Assembly (NCBI GenBank): GCA_016714985.1
Contig: JADKBS010000008.1
Location: 124,001 to 188,000 of the forward strand
Direction: 5' to 3'
Length of the DNA stretch: 64,000 nt
Source: Saprospiraceae bacterium
GTDB taxonomy: Bacteria > Bacteroidota > Bacteroidia > Chitinophagales > Saprospiraceae
A program made the position numbers and the translations under genes. Of this stretch, positions 24,243 to 32,769 are shown in pieces (position 1 is the stretch's first letter; every line of letters starts with the position of its first letter). Below the pieces are notes generated by a model, which made no database searches, had not been told where the DNA came from, and saw only the letters and a program-made list of their open reading frames with translations.

Positions 24243-26684
24243 ATGAAAATCATCCGACTCTGTTTCGTCCTTGCACTGCCATGCCTGTTGCAAGCCCAAT
24301 CCGCCACAATTAAAGGCCAAATGAAAGATGCCACCGGCTCGCCCGTCATCTTCGCCAACGTAGCCCTGTTCAACGCCGCCGACAGCCTGCTGCAAAAAGT
24401 GGAGACCACCGACGACGTCGGTAATTTTTCGCTCCGCAACCTCAAGCCGGGCAACTACTACCTCACCGCCACCTTCGTGGGCCTGAACGACTTCCGCAAG
24501 GACGGCGTCGCCCTAACCGACGGCCAGACCCTCGACCTTGGCGGCCTCAGCTTCCCCGCCGCTGCGGTGGAATTGGCCACGGCCACCGTCACCACCAGCC
24601 GCCCCTTGGTGGAGGTAAAGCCCGACCGCACTGTTTTCAACGTGGAGGGAACCATCAACAGCACGGGCAGCGATGCGCTCTCCTTGCTCCGCAAAGCCCC
24701 CAGCGTGACCGTGGACAACAACGACAATGTGAGCCTGCTCGGAAGGGCCGGCGTGCTGCTCTACGTGGACGGCAAGCGCCTTCCGCTAACAGGACAAGAC
24801 CTCTCCAACTACCTACAAAACCTGCCTGCCGACCAAATCGAGCGCTTCGACATCATCACCAGTCCCGGGGCCAAGTACGAGGCCGAAGGGAATGCGGGCA
24901 TCATTGACATCCGCCTGAAACGGGACAAAAGCCTTGGCGCCAACGGCAGCCTCAGCGCCAACGCAAGCCAAGGCAAGCGACTCCGAAGGAACATGAGCGG
25001 TACGGGCAATTTCAGGAACAAGCTCATGAACACCTTCGGCTCGGCGGGCATCGGTGCCGGCGAGGGCATCAACGACATGACTTTCATAAGCACCCAGAAC
25101 GGCCTTAGCCTCGGCGAAATCAACGAGAACCGCCCCGAGTGGGAATACTACAACCTGCGACTTGGCACCGATTTCTTTCTGGGGAAAAAGCACATCCTCG
25201 GCTTCCTCGTGAGTGCCAACGAGGGCGAGAACATCAATAACACGTTAAACCGAATCACGATTCAACAGCAGAATGCTTCCTCTTCCGTTTTCGATAGCAT
25301 CTTGGTTGCCCATACCCGCAACGACGGCAGTGGCAAGCAACAAACCTACAACGTGAACTACCGTTTCGACAATGCCAAGGGCCGCACCCTGAACATTGAC
25401 CTCGACTATGGTGCGTACCGCAATCGCAGCGAGCGCCGTCAGGACAACGAGTATTTCGACAACGATGAAAACGAAGTGCTTTCTAAGTTCATCACCAGCT
25501 TCGACACGCCCTCGGATATTGATATTTACACTGCCAAGCTGGATTACGAGCAAGACCTGTTGGGCGGCAAATTCGGCGCAGGCACCAAGTTCAGCCGAGT
25601 TGCCTCCGACAACACGTTCTTGGTTTTTGACGAAGAAACTGGCTCGCCCATCCGTAACGACCGCCGCTCCAACCGCTTTGATTACGATGAAAACGTCTAT
25701 GCGGGCTATGTGAGCTACACCCGCCCGCTGGGCAAAAAATGGAACTTCAGCGGTGGCCTCCGTGCCGAACAAACCGATGCCACAGGCAATTTGCAGGCCT
25801 TCGTTGACTCGCTCATGGAGCCACCCGTGGAGCTGAACTACCTCAGTTGGTTCCCGAGTGCGGGACTCACCTGGCAATTGGCGCCGATGCACAACCTCGC
25901 CCTCAACTATGGCCGCCGCATCAACCGTCCCGACTACAACGTGCTGAACCCGTTCTACAACCAGCTCAGCCAGCTTTCCTTTGAAAAGGGCAACCCACGC
26001 CTCCGCCCCGAAATCGTGAACAACGTGGAACTGGGCTGGACCTGGAAGTACATGTACAATTTCAAGCTCGGCTACAGCCTGACCGAGGACCAAATCACCC
26101 GCCTCATCGGCCCAGATGACAGCGACCCACGGGCCAGCTTCATCAATTGGGACAACCTCGCCACGCAAAAAGTCTTGAGCTTCAGCGTGAGTGCCCCCGT
26201 GCAGGTAGCCAAGTGGTGGAACGCCTATTTCAATGGCAATTTCAACCATACCGACAACCAAGCCAACTACGGCGACGGTGCAGTGGTGGACGTGCAGGCC
26301 TTCTCCTACTCCATCTTCCAGCAGCATACTTTCGACCTGCCCAAAGGCTTCAAATTGGAGTTGTCCGGCTGGTACAGCGGCCCAGGCGTATGGGGCGGCG
26401 TGTTCGTCTATGACCCCAGCTACAGCATTGATTTGGGTATCCAGAAGAAGTTCATGAAGGACAAGCTGACCGTCCGCCTCAGCGCCAACGATATCTTCTA
26501 CCAGTCGTGGTGGAGCGGTGTTTCCAAGTTCGACGGCATGGTGAGCGAAGGTTCCGGCAAATGGGACAGCCGCCGCATCGGCGCCAGCCTCAGCTACCGC
26601 TTCGGCAACGACAACGTGAAGTCGAGGCAGCGGCAGACGGGCTTGGAGGAAGAAGGGAAACGGGTTGGTGGTGGGAATAATTGA
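24243..26684 (+). CDS. TonB-dependent receptor-like outer-membrane beta-barrel protein
   Basis: 813 residues from ATG 24243, which opens the signal peptide (MKIIRLCFVLALPCLLQAQ). Residues about 20-105 are a CarboxypepD_reg-like beta-sandwich, then a plug domain (SDALSLLRKAPSVTVDNNDNVSLLGRAGVLLYVDGK), then a large barrel of alternating strands. Typical of the Bacteroidota 'outer membrane beta-barrel family' rather than SusC: no SusD gene is nearby. Substrate unknown. A double hairpin follows as terminator. Confidence 0.85.
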   Translation: MKIIRLCFVLALPCLLQAQSATIKGQMKDATGSPVIFANVALFNAADSLLQKVETTDDVGNFSLRNLKPGNYYLTATFVGLNDFRKDGVALTDGQTLDLGGLSFPAAAVELATATVTTSRPLVEVKPDRTVFNVEGTINSTGSDALSLLRKAPSVTVDNNDNVSLLGRAGVLLYVDGKRLPLTGQDLSNYLQNLPADQIERFDIITSPGAKYEAEGNAGIIDIRLKRDKSLGANGSLSANASQGKRLRRNMSGTGNFRNKLMNTFGSAGIGAGEGINDMTFISTQNGLSLGEINENRPEWEYYNLRLGTDFFLGKKHILGFLVSANEGENINNTLNRITIQQQNASSSVFDSILVAHTRNDGSGKQQTYNVNYRFDNAKGRTLNIDLDYGAYRNRSERRQDNEYFDNDENEVLSKFITSFDTPSDIDIYTAKLDYEQDLLGGKFGAGTKFSRVASDNTFLVFDEETGSPIRNDRRSNRFDYDENVYAGYVSYTRPLGKKWNFSGGLRAEQTDATGNLQAFVDSLMEPPVELNYLSWFPSAGLTWQLAPMHNLALNYGRRINRPDYNVLNPFYNQLSQLSFEKGNPRLRPEIVNNVELGWTWKYMYNFKLGYSLTEDQITRLIGPDDSDPRASFINWDNLATQKVLSFSVSAPVQVAKWWNAYFNGNFNHTDNQANYGDGAVVDVQAFSYSIFQQHTFDLPKGFKLELSGWYSGPGVWGGVFVYDPSYSIDLGIQKKFMKDKLTVRLSANDIFYQSWWSGVSKFDGMVSEGSGKWDSRRIGASLSYRFGNDNVKSRQRQTGLEEEGKRVGGGNN

Positions 26685-26744
26685 TGAATGCTGCAAGCAT
26701 CTTGGTTTTCCTTTGCATCGCCGTTAGGCGGGACTCCTTGAATG

Positions 26745-26846
26745 GGCGGCAATCTTGATTTTTTGCCTCAGCAAAAAATCAAGATTGCCGCCGATGAGGT
26801 TTTTTAGGGGAACGGAAATTTTGCTTCGCAAAATTTCCGTTCCCCT
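26745..26846. terminator. Double perfect hairpin between convergent genes
   Basis: Hairpin 1: 22-bp perfect stem (arms 26745-26766 and 26771-26792, loop CTCA). Hairpin 2: 19-bp perfect stem (26806-26824 and 26828-26846, loop TTC). It separates the receptor gene from the minus-strand methyltransferase, so a two-way terminator is likely. Confidence 0.75.
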
Positions 26847-26951
26847 TTCTGGGAGCAGCGGCACTTAAATATTGATACGGCGGAGATGCCGCCGAAAAAC
26901 CGCTTGGCACTCACCTCTCTGCAACAACCAGCATCTCAAAATCATTGGTCG

Positions 26952-27677
26952 TCAATTCATCCTCCCTTGAATAAGCACCGAGTTTGGCCCAAAAATTTCA
27001 ATTTTCGTAAACTCCAGCGTTTTCAACAACCATGTTACTTCGGAGGGCAGGTAATACCGCTCGTTGCATGCGATTTCTTTTTCCATCCCACTGTCATCCA
27101 CGAATTTGGTGAGGTTGTGATCCCTGAGGGTCATCAAATCAAAGTTCTTGCTGTCGTAGGTGGCGTTGCCTTCATTGCCCCCTTCTGCGTGGAATTCGTT
27201 GATGGAATGAAACAGCGGGAACAGCCCGTTCAAGGTCGTGAAAATGAACTTCGATTGGGCCTTCAACGACTTGGACACATTTCTAAGGATTTCAAAATTC
27301 ATTTCGTCCGTTTCCATCAAAGGGAAGCCGCCCTCGCACAGCATGATGGCAACATCGAACTGGCCATCAAAAGGCAGGTCACGGGCATCGTGCCTCAAAA
27401 AATCAATTTGGAGGCCCTGCTGTCTGGCCTTTTCCCTCGCTTTTTCGAGCATGGACTCGGACAAGTCAATCCCTGTCACTGAATATCCCCTTTTGGACAA
27501 CTCGATGGAATGGCGCCCCGTGCCGCAACCGATGTCAATCAATTTTAGCGACTTGTCTAAGCCCAGTTCCTTTTCCAAGAAATCGCATTCGCCGATGGTG
27601 CCCTGCACAAAGACTTCGTTTTCGTACTGCTGGCCATAGTTTTCAAATAAGGTCTCGTACCATTGTTTATTTTTCAT
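26952..27677 (-). CDS. Class I SAM-dependent methyltransferase
   Basis: 241 residues from ATG 27677. Motif I LIDIGCGTGRHSIELSKRGY (about 53-72), the acidic strand VTGIDLS, and post-motifs DLPFDGQFDVAIML are standard. Substrate unknown; small-molecule methylation is likely. The start codon overlaps the upstream gene's stop (ATGA), so it is co-transcribed with the GNAT gene. Confidence 0.85.
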   Translation of the reverse strand: MKNKQWYETLFENYGQQYENEVFVQGTIGECDFLEKELGLDKSLKLIDIGCGTGRHSIELSKRGYSVTGIDLSESMLEKAREKARQQGLQIDFLRHDARDLPFDGQFDVAIMLCEGGFPLMETDEMNFEILRNVSKSLKAQSKFIFTTLNGLFPLFHSINEFHAEGGNEGNATYDSKNFDLMTLRDHNLTKFVDDSGMEKEIACNERYYLPSEVTWLLKTLEFTKIEIFGPNSVLIQGRMN

Positions 27678-28444
27678 TTTGTATTGGTTTGAATTTTCAC
27701 CAATGCCTCGAACTTCGCCTCCGTCATCAGTTCGTGCATCAGAAACGCCCCATTTAGGTAAATGCCGAGGGTGCCGAACGGGCTGCCCAATGCCTGCGCC
27801 TCCTCGTGGTTCGACAGCTTGACCACCTTCGCCGGGATGCCGTTTTTCTGGGCGATAGCGGCGTAGGTGCCCACGTACTCTTCCATGAACGGGCATTGGT
27901 TGGAATAGACGAAGGTGAAGCCTTCTTTGTTCGGTGTGGTAGCGGCCCTGGCATGGTCGGAGAAGCGTGGGTTTTCGGCTGCCGGGTTGAATTTCAGGAC
28001 GAGCAGTTCAAAATAAGGCGGAGCAGTGTCCACCGTTTGGAAACCGTGCTTGAGGAAGAACTTCTTGTCGGTCAGGAAGGGCTTGACCTTGTTGCTCGTC
28101 ACCACGGCCACGCCATCCATACCCTGCGCTTGGGCGTCGTGCAGGCACTCTTCCAGCAATTGCTTGGAATAGCCCTTGCCCTTGAACTGGCCGGAGACCC
28201 ACAGGCAGTTGATGGCCATGTAGTTCTTGCCAACGATGGGTTTCCAGACCTTTTCGATGGGCATGTATTCGATGAAGACCTTGCCCCGCTCGTTGAGGCG
28301 CTTGAACACCAGTCCATCTTTGAACTGCTCCCTCATCCAATCCTTTTTGGTTAGGGCACGAGCCTGGTTAGCCTTGTCGTTGCCGATGGCACAGCAGATA
28401 TGCTCCCGGTCAATATTGGCTGAATTGATGGTGATGATGGCCAT
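27674..28444 (-). CDS. GNAT acetyltransferase with YoaP-like C-terminal domain
   Basis: 256 residues from ATG 28444 (MAIITINSAN). Residues about 35-140 are a GNAT fold with the acetyl-CoA loop QFKGKGYSKQLLEECL; the C-terminal part (FVYSNQCPFMEEYVGTYAAIAQKNGIPAKVVKLSNHEEAQ) resembles the YoaP domain, a thioredoxin-like segment with a cysteine. Substrate unknown. First gene of a two-gene operon with the methyltransferase. Confidence 0.8.
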   Translation of the reverse strand: MAIITINSANIDREHICCAIGNDKANQARALTKKDWMREQFKDGLVFKRLNERGKVFIEYMPIEKVWKPIVGKNYMAINCLWVSGQFKGKGYSKQLLEECLHDAQAQGMDGVAVVTSNKVKPFLTDKKFFLKHGFQTVDTAPPYFELLVLKFNPAAENPRFSDHARAATTPNKEGFTFVYSNQCPFMEEYVGTYAAIAQKNGIPAKVVKLSNHEEAQALGSPFGTLGIYLNGAFLMHELMTEAKFEALVKIQTNTK

Positions 28445-28531
28445 GTTCAAAAATTTTGGGCAAAATACGCCATCCAAAATTGGACTACGATGAGGAAGGT
28501 CAGCTTTGATTCCTAAATACCATGCCTTCCG

Positions 28532-28861
28532 TCACTCGCCCCCCATCAACTTCGTCCCATACGCCCGAATCTGCGTAATCAGCGGTATCACCTCCCGGCC
28601 CTTCTCCGTCAATGAATATTCCGTGCGGGGCGGCACCACGGCGAACACCTCCCGGTGAACGTATCCGTCGGCTTCCAGTTCCCGCAGTTGCGAGGTGAGC
28701 ATCTTGTCGGAAATATGCGGGATTTTGCGAAGCTCGCTGTACCGCATGGTCTGGTCTTTCAGTCGCCAAAGAATGGGCATTTTCCACACGCCGCCAATCT
28801 GCTCCATGACGAGTTGAACGGGGTTGTAATAGACTTTTCCGTTGTAGATAAAATCGGGCAT
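28532..28861 (-). CDS. HxlR-family winged-helix transcriptional regulator
   Basis: 109 residues, standard HxlR length. VMEQIGGVWKMPILWRLKDQTMRYSELRKIPHISDKMLTSQLRELEADGYVHRE is the winged helix-turn-helix, followed by the wing VPPRTEYSLTEKGREVIPLI. Such regulators often respond to reactive electrophiles or redox stress. It is divergent from the DJ-1-like gene; the shared intergenic region contains three palindromes that are candidate operators. Confidence 0.92.
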   Translation of the reverse strand: MPDFIYNGKVYYNPVQLVMEQIGGVWKMPILWRLKDQTMRYSELRKIPHISDKMLTSQLRELEADGYVHREVFAVVPPRTEYSLTEKGREVIPLITQIRAYGTKLMGGE

Positions 28862-28872
28862 TTGGCTTAATT

Positions 28873-28959
28873 AACTGATTATCAGTTCGCTTTCCAAAAA
28901 GTTAGTACCGCACTTTTTGGTCAGTATCTTCACAAATGTAGGCAAGGTGCCTACGTTTG
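28873..28959 (+). promoter_or_regulatory. Divergent promoter region with three palindromes
   Basis: Palindromes: AACTGA-TTA-TCAGTT (28873-28887), CCAAAAAGT-N9-ACTTTTTGG (28894-28920) and GTAGGCA-AGG-TGCCTAC (28938-28954). The last overlaps a perfect -7 box TACGTTTG (28952-28959) for the rightward gene, so binding there would block it. Probable HxlR operators. Confidence 0.6.
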
Positions 28960-28989
28960 CACCAGATTTTTTCATCAAAAAAATTGGAC

Positions 28990-29856
28990 ATGAAATCAAG
29001 GCTAAGCCATGCGCTTGCCCTGTTGCTGTTTTGCCTTTCGGCAACGGGCTGGGCGCAAAACCAAAAACAGTCAAATCAAAAATCCAGTAAAATGAGCAAT
29101 GTAACCGAAGTTCAATCCTACGTGCATTTCCACGGCGCCCCTACGAAGGGCAAAATCCTGATGGTAGCCAGTTCGCCATCCACTTCCAAGCAAACAGGCT
29201 GGCCGATTGGCTTTTGGGCCGCTGAGCTGACGCACCCGCTGCGGGTCTTCCAGGAGGCGGGCTACGAGGTCGAACTCGCCAGCACCGAGGGTGGCAAGTT
29301 GATGATGGACGGCTACTCCAACCCCACCGATGCCAGCGGCTACTCGGCGCACGACGTGATTTCGTTGGGCTATATGCAACAGCAATGGTTCAACGATATG
29401 CTCGCCAACACCCGCAAACTCACCGACGTACACCCCGCCGACTATGTGGCCATCTTCCTCGTGGGCGGCCAAGGCCCGATGTACACCTTCCGGGCCAACC
29501 ACGATTTGGAAAAGCTCTTCGCCAATTTCTACGAAAGCGGAAAGCCCACGGCGGCGGTATGCCACTCCACGACCTTGCTTTTGGAAGCCAAAAAGGCAAA
29601 CGGCGAACTGCTCGTGAATGGCAAGACCTGGACGGGCTTCGCCGATGCCGAGGAGGAGTTTGCCGACCAAGCCGTGGGCATGAAAATCCAACCGTACCGC
29701 ATCGAAACGGAGGCGAAGAAAATCGCAGGGACGACCTTCAAAGTGGCGGCTCCGTTCTCGTCCTACGCCATTCAGGATGGCAACCTGATTACCGGGCAGC
29801 AGCAGAACTCCGGGGCTGCGGCAGCGGAGTTGGTGGTGAAGGCATTGAACAAATAA
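28990..29856 (+). CDS. Exported DJ-1/PfpI-family protein (type 1 glutamine amidotransferase-like)
   Basis: 288 residues from ATG 28990. A signal peptide (SHALALLLFCLSATGWAQ) precedes a DJ-1/PfpI domain: ILMVASSPS, GFWAAELTHPLRVFQEAGYEVELAS, AIFLVGGQGPMYTF and the nucleophile elbow AAVCHST (Cys at about 191). Relatives are glyoxalase III/Hsp31-like enzymes or chaperones. If the signal is not used, an internal ATG (MSNVTEVQ) could give a cytoplasmic form. Probably controlled by the divergent HxlR regulator. Confidence 0.85.
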   Translation: MKSRLSHALALLLFCLSATGWAQNQKQSNQKSSKMSNVTEVQSYVHFHGAPTKGKILMVASSPSTSKQTGWPIGFWAAELTHPLRVFQEAGYEVELASTEGGKLMMDGYSNPTDASGYSAHDVISLGYMQQQWFNDMLANTRKLTDVHPADYVAIFLVGGQGPMYTFRANHDLEKLFANFYESGKPTAAVCHSTTLLLEAKKANGELLVNGKTWTGFADAEEEFADQAVGMKIQPYRIETEAKKIAGTTFKVAAPFSSYAIQDGNLITGQQQNSGAAAAELVVKALNK

Positions 29857-29902
29857 AAAACAACCAGTAGAGAAGATTATTATCTGATATTGACTTTGGC
29901 CC

Positions 29903-29988
29903 GGACTAAGGTGACGCCTCAAAAGGGCCGCCCAAACCTTGGGTTAACCTAAGATTTTGCTGGCCCTTTTGAGGTGTCGCCTTAGTCC
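29903..29988. repeat. 27-bp stem hairpin with wobble pairs
   Basis: Arms GGACTAAGGTGACGCC... (29903-29929) and its complement (29962-29988) differ only at two positions, both of which become G-U pairs in RNA. Loop of 32 bases. Follows the DJ-1-like gene. Confidence 0.7.
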
Positions 29989-30049
29989 TTCTGAAGTCGC
30001 TGCCGCTGGCATTTCCAATTCAGGAATAGGGGTGTTAAAAAAAATCTGA

Positions 30050-30176
30050 CGCAGTTTTTCTTTGACGCAGAAAGACGCAGGTGATTATGATTTTTTATGT
30101 TTTTAAGGTTTTTGCTACGCAAAAACAAAGCATAATCAATCATAAAAAATCATAAAAATCTGCGTCAAAAAATTCT
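30050..30176. repeat. Inverted word repeat GACGCAG
   Basis: GACGCAG/GACGCAG and ATTATGATTTTTTATG on the left, CATAATCAATCATAAAAAATCAT and CTGCGTCAA on the right; fills the gap up to the VOC gene. With the 27-bp hairpin it accounts for the 29857-30180 gap. Confidence 0.65.
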
Positions 30177-30180
30177 CTTA

Positions 30181-30555
30181 ATGAACGCAATAAACTGGTT
30201 TGAAATACCAGCCCTTGACCTCGAAAGGGCTTTCCAATTCTACTCGACCGTGCTGCATGGCAACGTCCGCAAGGGCACCTTCGGCAATGGCGAACTCATC
30301 CTCTTCAACGTGCCTTTCAACACGGGCGAGGCGGTTGGTGGCTCCATCGTCGTGCGGCCCGACCTGAAACCAACCACCGATGGCGGGGTGCTCTACCTCA
30401 ATGCTTTCAGCAAATTGGGCGACGCAGTGGGCAAGGTGGAAGCCGCTGGCGGCAAGGTGCTTGTGCCGGAAATCAACCTTGGCAAGTTTGGTTTTGCCGC
30501 CGTCATCCTTGACTCCGAAGGGAACAAAATCGGCCTGTTGTCCCATGAGCAGTAA
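30181..30555 (+). CDS. VOC-family (glyoxalase/bleomycin resistance-like) protein
   Basis: 124 residues, a single VOC domain of two beta-alpha-beta-beta-beta units: INWFEIPALDLERAFQFYSTVL at the start and FGFAAVILDSEGNKIGLLS at the end. Metal ligands are only partly evident, so enzymatic activity is uncertain. The following gene starts 11 bp before its stop, indicating coupling. Confidence 0.85.
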   Translation: MNAINWFEIPALDLERAFQFYSTVLHGNVRKGTFGNGELILFNVPFNTGEAVGGSIVVRPDLKPTTDGGVLYLNAFSKLGDAVGKVEAAGGKVLVPEINLGKFGFAAVILDSEGNKIGLLSHEQ

Positions 30556-31177
30556 ATCCCTTTGCTTCGCAGTAGCCATGCTCTTTTGCGTGGGCACGGC
30601 TTTTCCCCAATCCGTGGAAACCTACGCCGGGCATAAAAGAGCGGGCGTGGATTTGTTGTGGTTCAACTATTTTGGGAAGCAAACTGGCGAAAAAACGCCC
30701 CTGCTTTTCTTCAGCCGCAACCGTGCCAGCACCGACTACGACAACTCGCCAACAGCTTTTGGCTCGACCAACGCACTGTCGTACAATTTCAAAAGCGGAC
30801 TAGGCTTGGTGGCCGTCGGTTCGTTCGTGAATACGGGTTTTGTGCCAAAAAGCGGGGTGCAGTTCGTGAAAATGAAAGGTGACTTCTTGTTTTTCGGCTG
30901 GTTGGTGGCGGATTTAAAAAAGAAAGGCAACGTGGATTTATTCGGTCTTTTCCGTTGGCAACCCAAGCTGAACGAACAATGGCGGCTGTTTTCACAGTTG
31001 GAATTGTTCCCGATTTACAAGCCAGAAAATGAGTTTTGGAACATCACGCAGCGGCTCCGACTAGGGGCAAAATACCACGGCTGGGCGGCGGGTTTTATGG
31101 CTGATTTTAACCAGTCGGGGAGCAATGATTTTATGAAAACAAACAATATTGGCGGTTTTTTGAGACATGATTTTTAA
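30545..31177 (+). CDS. Exported protein of unknown function, barrel-like
   Basis: 210 residues from ATG 30545, giving a signal peptide (LCFAVAMLFCVGTAFPQ). The mature part has alternating hydrophobic/polar strands (LGLVAVGSFVNTG, DFLFFGWLVADLK, LFSQLELFPIY, QRLRLGAKYHGWAAGFMADF) and ends in an aromatic residue (FLRHDF), features of small outer-membrane barrels. Family not recognised. Overlaps the VOC gene and sits 9 bp before the bestrophin gene. Confidence 0.65.
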   Translation: MSSKSLCFAVAMLFCVGTAFPQSVETYAGHKRAGVDLLWFNYFGKQTGEKTPLLFFSRNRASTDYDNSPTAFGSTNALSYNFKSGLGLVAVGSFVNTGFVPKSGVQFVKMKGDFLFFGWLVADLKKKGNVDLFGLFRWQPKLNEQWRLFSQLELFPIYKPENEFWNITQRLRLGAKYHGWAAGFMADFNQSGSNDFMKTNNIGGFLRHDF

Positions 31178-31186
31178 TCTGCAAAA

Positions 31187-32125
31187 ATGATAATCAAAAA
31201 AATCTTCAACCCCCTCGCCGTCGCCCGCTACATGCGCTGGGAACTGGCGGCTTCGACGGTACTCTCCATCGCCGTGTTTTTCCTGTACCACAACCAGCAT
31301 TTGGAGAAGGTCAGCGTGCCGTTTTCCATTGCCGCCATTTTGGGCAGTGCGTTGGCCATTTTCTTGGCGTTCCGCAACAACAACGCCTACAACCGCTGGT
31401 GGGAGGCCCGCACCATTTGGGGCGGCATCATCAACAACAGCCGCATTTTTGCCCGGCAAATCATCGCCAATGCCGACAATGCCCTGTCCGGCGGCAAGGT
31501 GGACGCTGCGCAAATCGAAGCCTACAAAAAGGAAATGGTCTATCGCCAAATTGCTTTTGCCCATGCGCTGCGGCTGCATCTGCGGGGGCAAAAATCGTGG
31601 GAGGAGTTCGGGCACCTGTTGCCGAAGGAGGAATTTGAGCAAGTGGTGAAAAAGCAGAACATCCCCAATCACCTGCTATTTTTACAGGGGAAACGTATCA
31701 AGGAAGGTACGAAAGCCGAAATCTTAGGTGCATTCGACAACATCAGTTTGGAACCGACGCTGGCGGGTTTCAACAATTTCCAAGGGGCATGCGAGCGCAT
31801 CAAAAACACGCCCTTGCTGCGGCAGTACCATTTTTTCACCAAACTGTTTTTGCTGGTCTTTATGGCGGTTTTGCCCTTTTCCTTGATTGCCGATTTCAAT
31901 AAAATGGGCGTGCCTGCGCTGATGGTTCCGCTTAGCATTTTGCTTTCCTTTGTGTTCGGCGTGATGGGCAAGGTGGGCGAGGTGAACGAAGACCCGTTCG
32001 AGGGCCGCATCACCGACATCCCCATGACCGCCATGTGTACGACCATTGAACGGGACTTGAAGGAAATGCTCGGCGAGGTGGATTTGCCTGAAAAGAAGCT
32101 ACCCGTTGAAGGGTTTTTAGATTGA
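31187..32125 (+). CDS. Bestrophin-family anion channel
   Basis: 312 residues. FLAFRNNNAYNRWWEARTIWGGIINNSRIFARQI is the hallmark of the bestrophin/RFP-TM family, with hydrophobic helices at about 20-40, 45-65 and two between 215 and 265. Bacterial members form pentameric channels in the inner membrane. Closely follows the exported protein (9-bp gap), probably one operon. Confidence 0.9.
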   Translation: MIIKKIFNPLAVARYMRWELAASTVLSIAVFFLYHNQHLEKVSVPFSIAAILGSALAIFLAFRNNNAYNRWWEARTIWGGIINNSRIFARQIIANADNALSGGKVDAAQIEAYKKEMVYRQIAFAHALRLHLRGQKSWEEFGHLLPKEEFEQVVKKQNIPNHLLFLQGKRIKEGTKAEILGAFDNISLEPTLAGFNNFQGACERIKNTPLLRQYHFFTKLFLLVFMAVLPFSLIADFNKMGVPALMVPLSILLSFVFGVMGKVGEVNEDPFEGRITDIPMTAMCTTIERDLKEMLGEVDLPEKKLPVEGFLD

Positions 32126-32145
32126 AAAACTAAATTTTTTAGGAA

Positions 32146-32760
32146 ATGAAAATAGCAATCATTGGCTCCGGCAACGTTGGCGGCGCACTCGCCCAGCAAT
32201 GGGTCAAGGCGGGGCACACCGTCCTCATCGGAGCAAAATTCCCCCTCAGCGACAAGAACATCCAGCTCGCTGCCAACATCGGCGAGGACCGATTTACCTC
32301 CGTCGAATCCGCCGTCGGACAGAGCGAGGTAATTTTGATTGCCACGCCACCGACCGCCATTTTTGACATCATCGAACAAATGGGTGATGTGTCGGGCAAA
32401 ATCCTCATTGACGCCACCAACGCCGTGCGGCAAAAGCCAGCGCCCTACGACACGGTTTACCATGCCCTGGCGGAGAAAACAGCCGGAAAAGCAGTGAAAT
32501 GCTTCAATTCAACTGGCTTTGAGAACATGATGAACCCCGTTTACCACGACGAAAAAATTGATATGTTCATGGCTGGCGACGATGCTGAGGCCAAGGAAGT
32601 TGCGAAGCAACTCGCACTAGATGCGGGCTTCGTCACCTGTTGGGATTTTGGCAAAGCCGACAAAGTGGTGCTGCTGGAACAGTTCGCCCTCTCGTGGATA
32701 AACCTCGCCATCATGCAGGGCCATGGACGGGATATTGCGTTTCGGGTGGTGCGGCGGTAG
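32146..32760 (+). CDS. NADPH-dependent F420-reductase-like oxidoreductase
   Basis: 204 residues. N-terminal Rossmann motif KIAIIGSGNVGGALAQQWVKAGHTV, then ILIATPPTAI, ILIDATNAV and KCFNSTGFENMMNP, the pattern of NAD(P)-binding F420-dependent-reductase-like proteins. F420 use is not expected in Bacteroidota, so it more likely uses another acceptor. 20 bp after bestrophin. Confidence 0.8.
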   Translation: MKIAIIGSGNVGGALAQQWVKAGHTVLIGAKFPLSDKNIQLAANIGEDRFTSVESAVGQSEVILIATPPTAIFDIIEQMGDVSGKILIDATNAVRQKPAPYDTVYHALAEKTAGKAVKCFNSTGFENMMNPVYHDEKIDMFMAGDDAEAKEVAKQLALDAGFVTCWDFGKADKVVLLEQFALSWINLAIMQGHGRDIAFRVVRR

Positions 32761-32769
32761 GATCCTGTT

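Noticed and set aside
25245..26696. A 483-codon open frame on the minus strand opposite the TonB-type receptor
   Set aside because: It has no recognisable domain, low-complexity composition and lies wholly antisense to a protein with clear signal peptide, plug and barrel; it is a by-product of GC-rich codon use.
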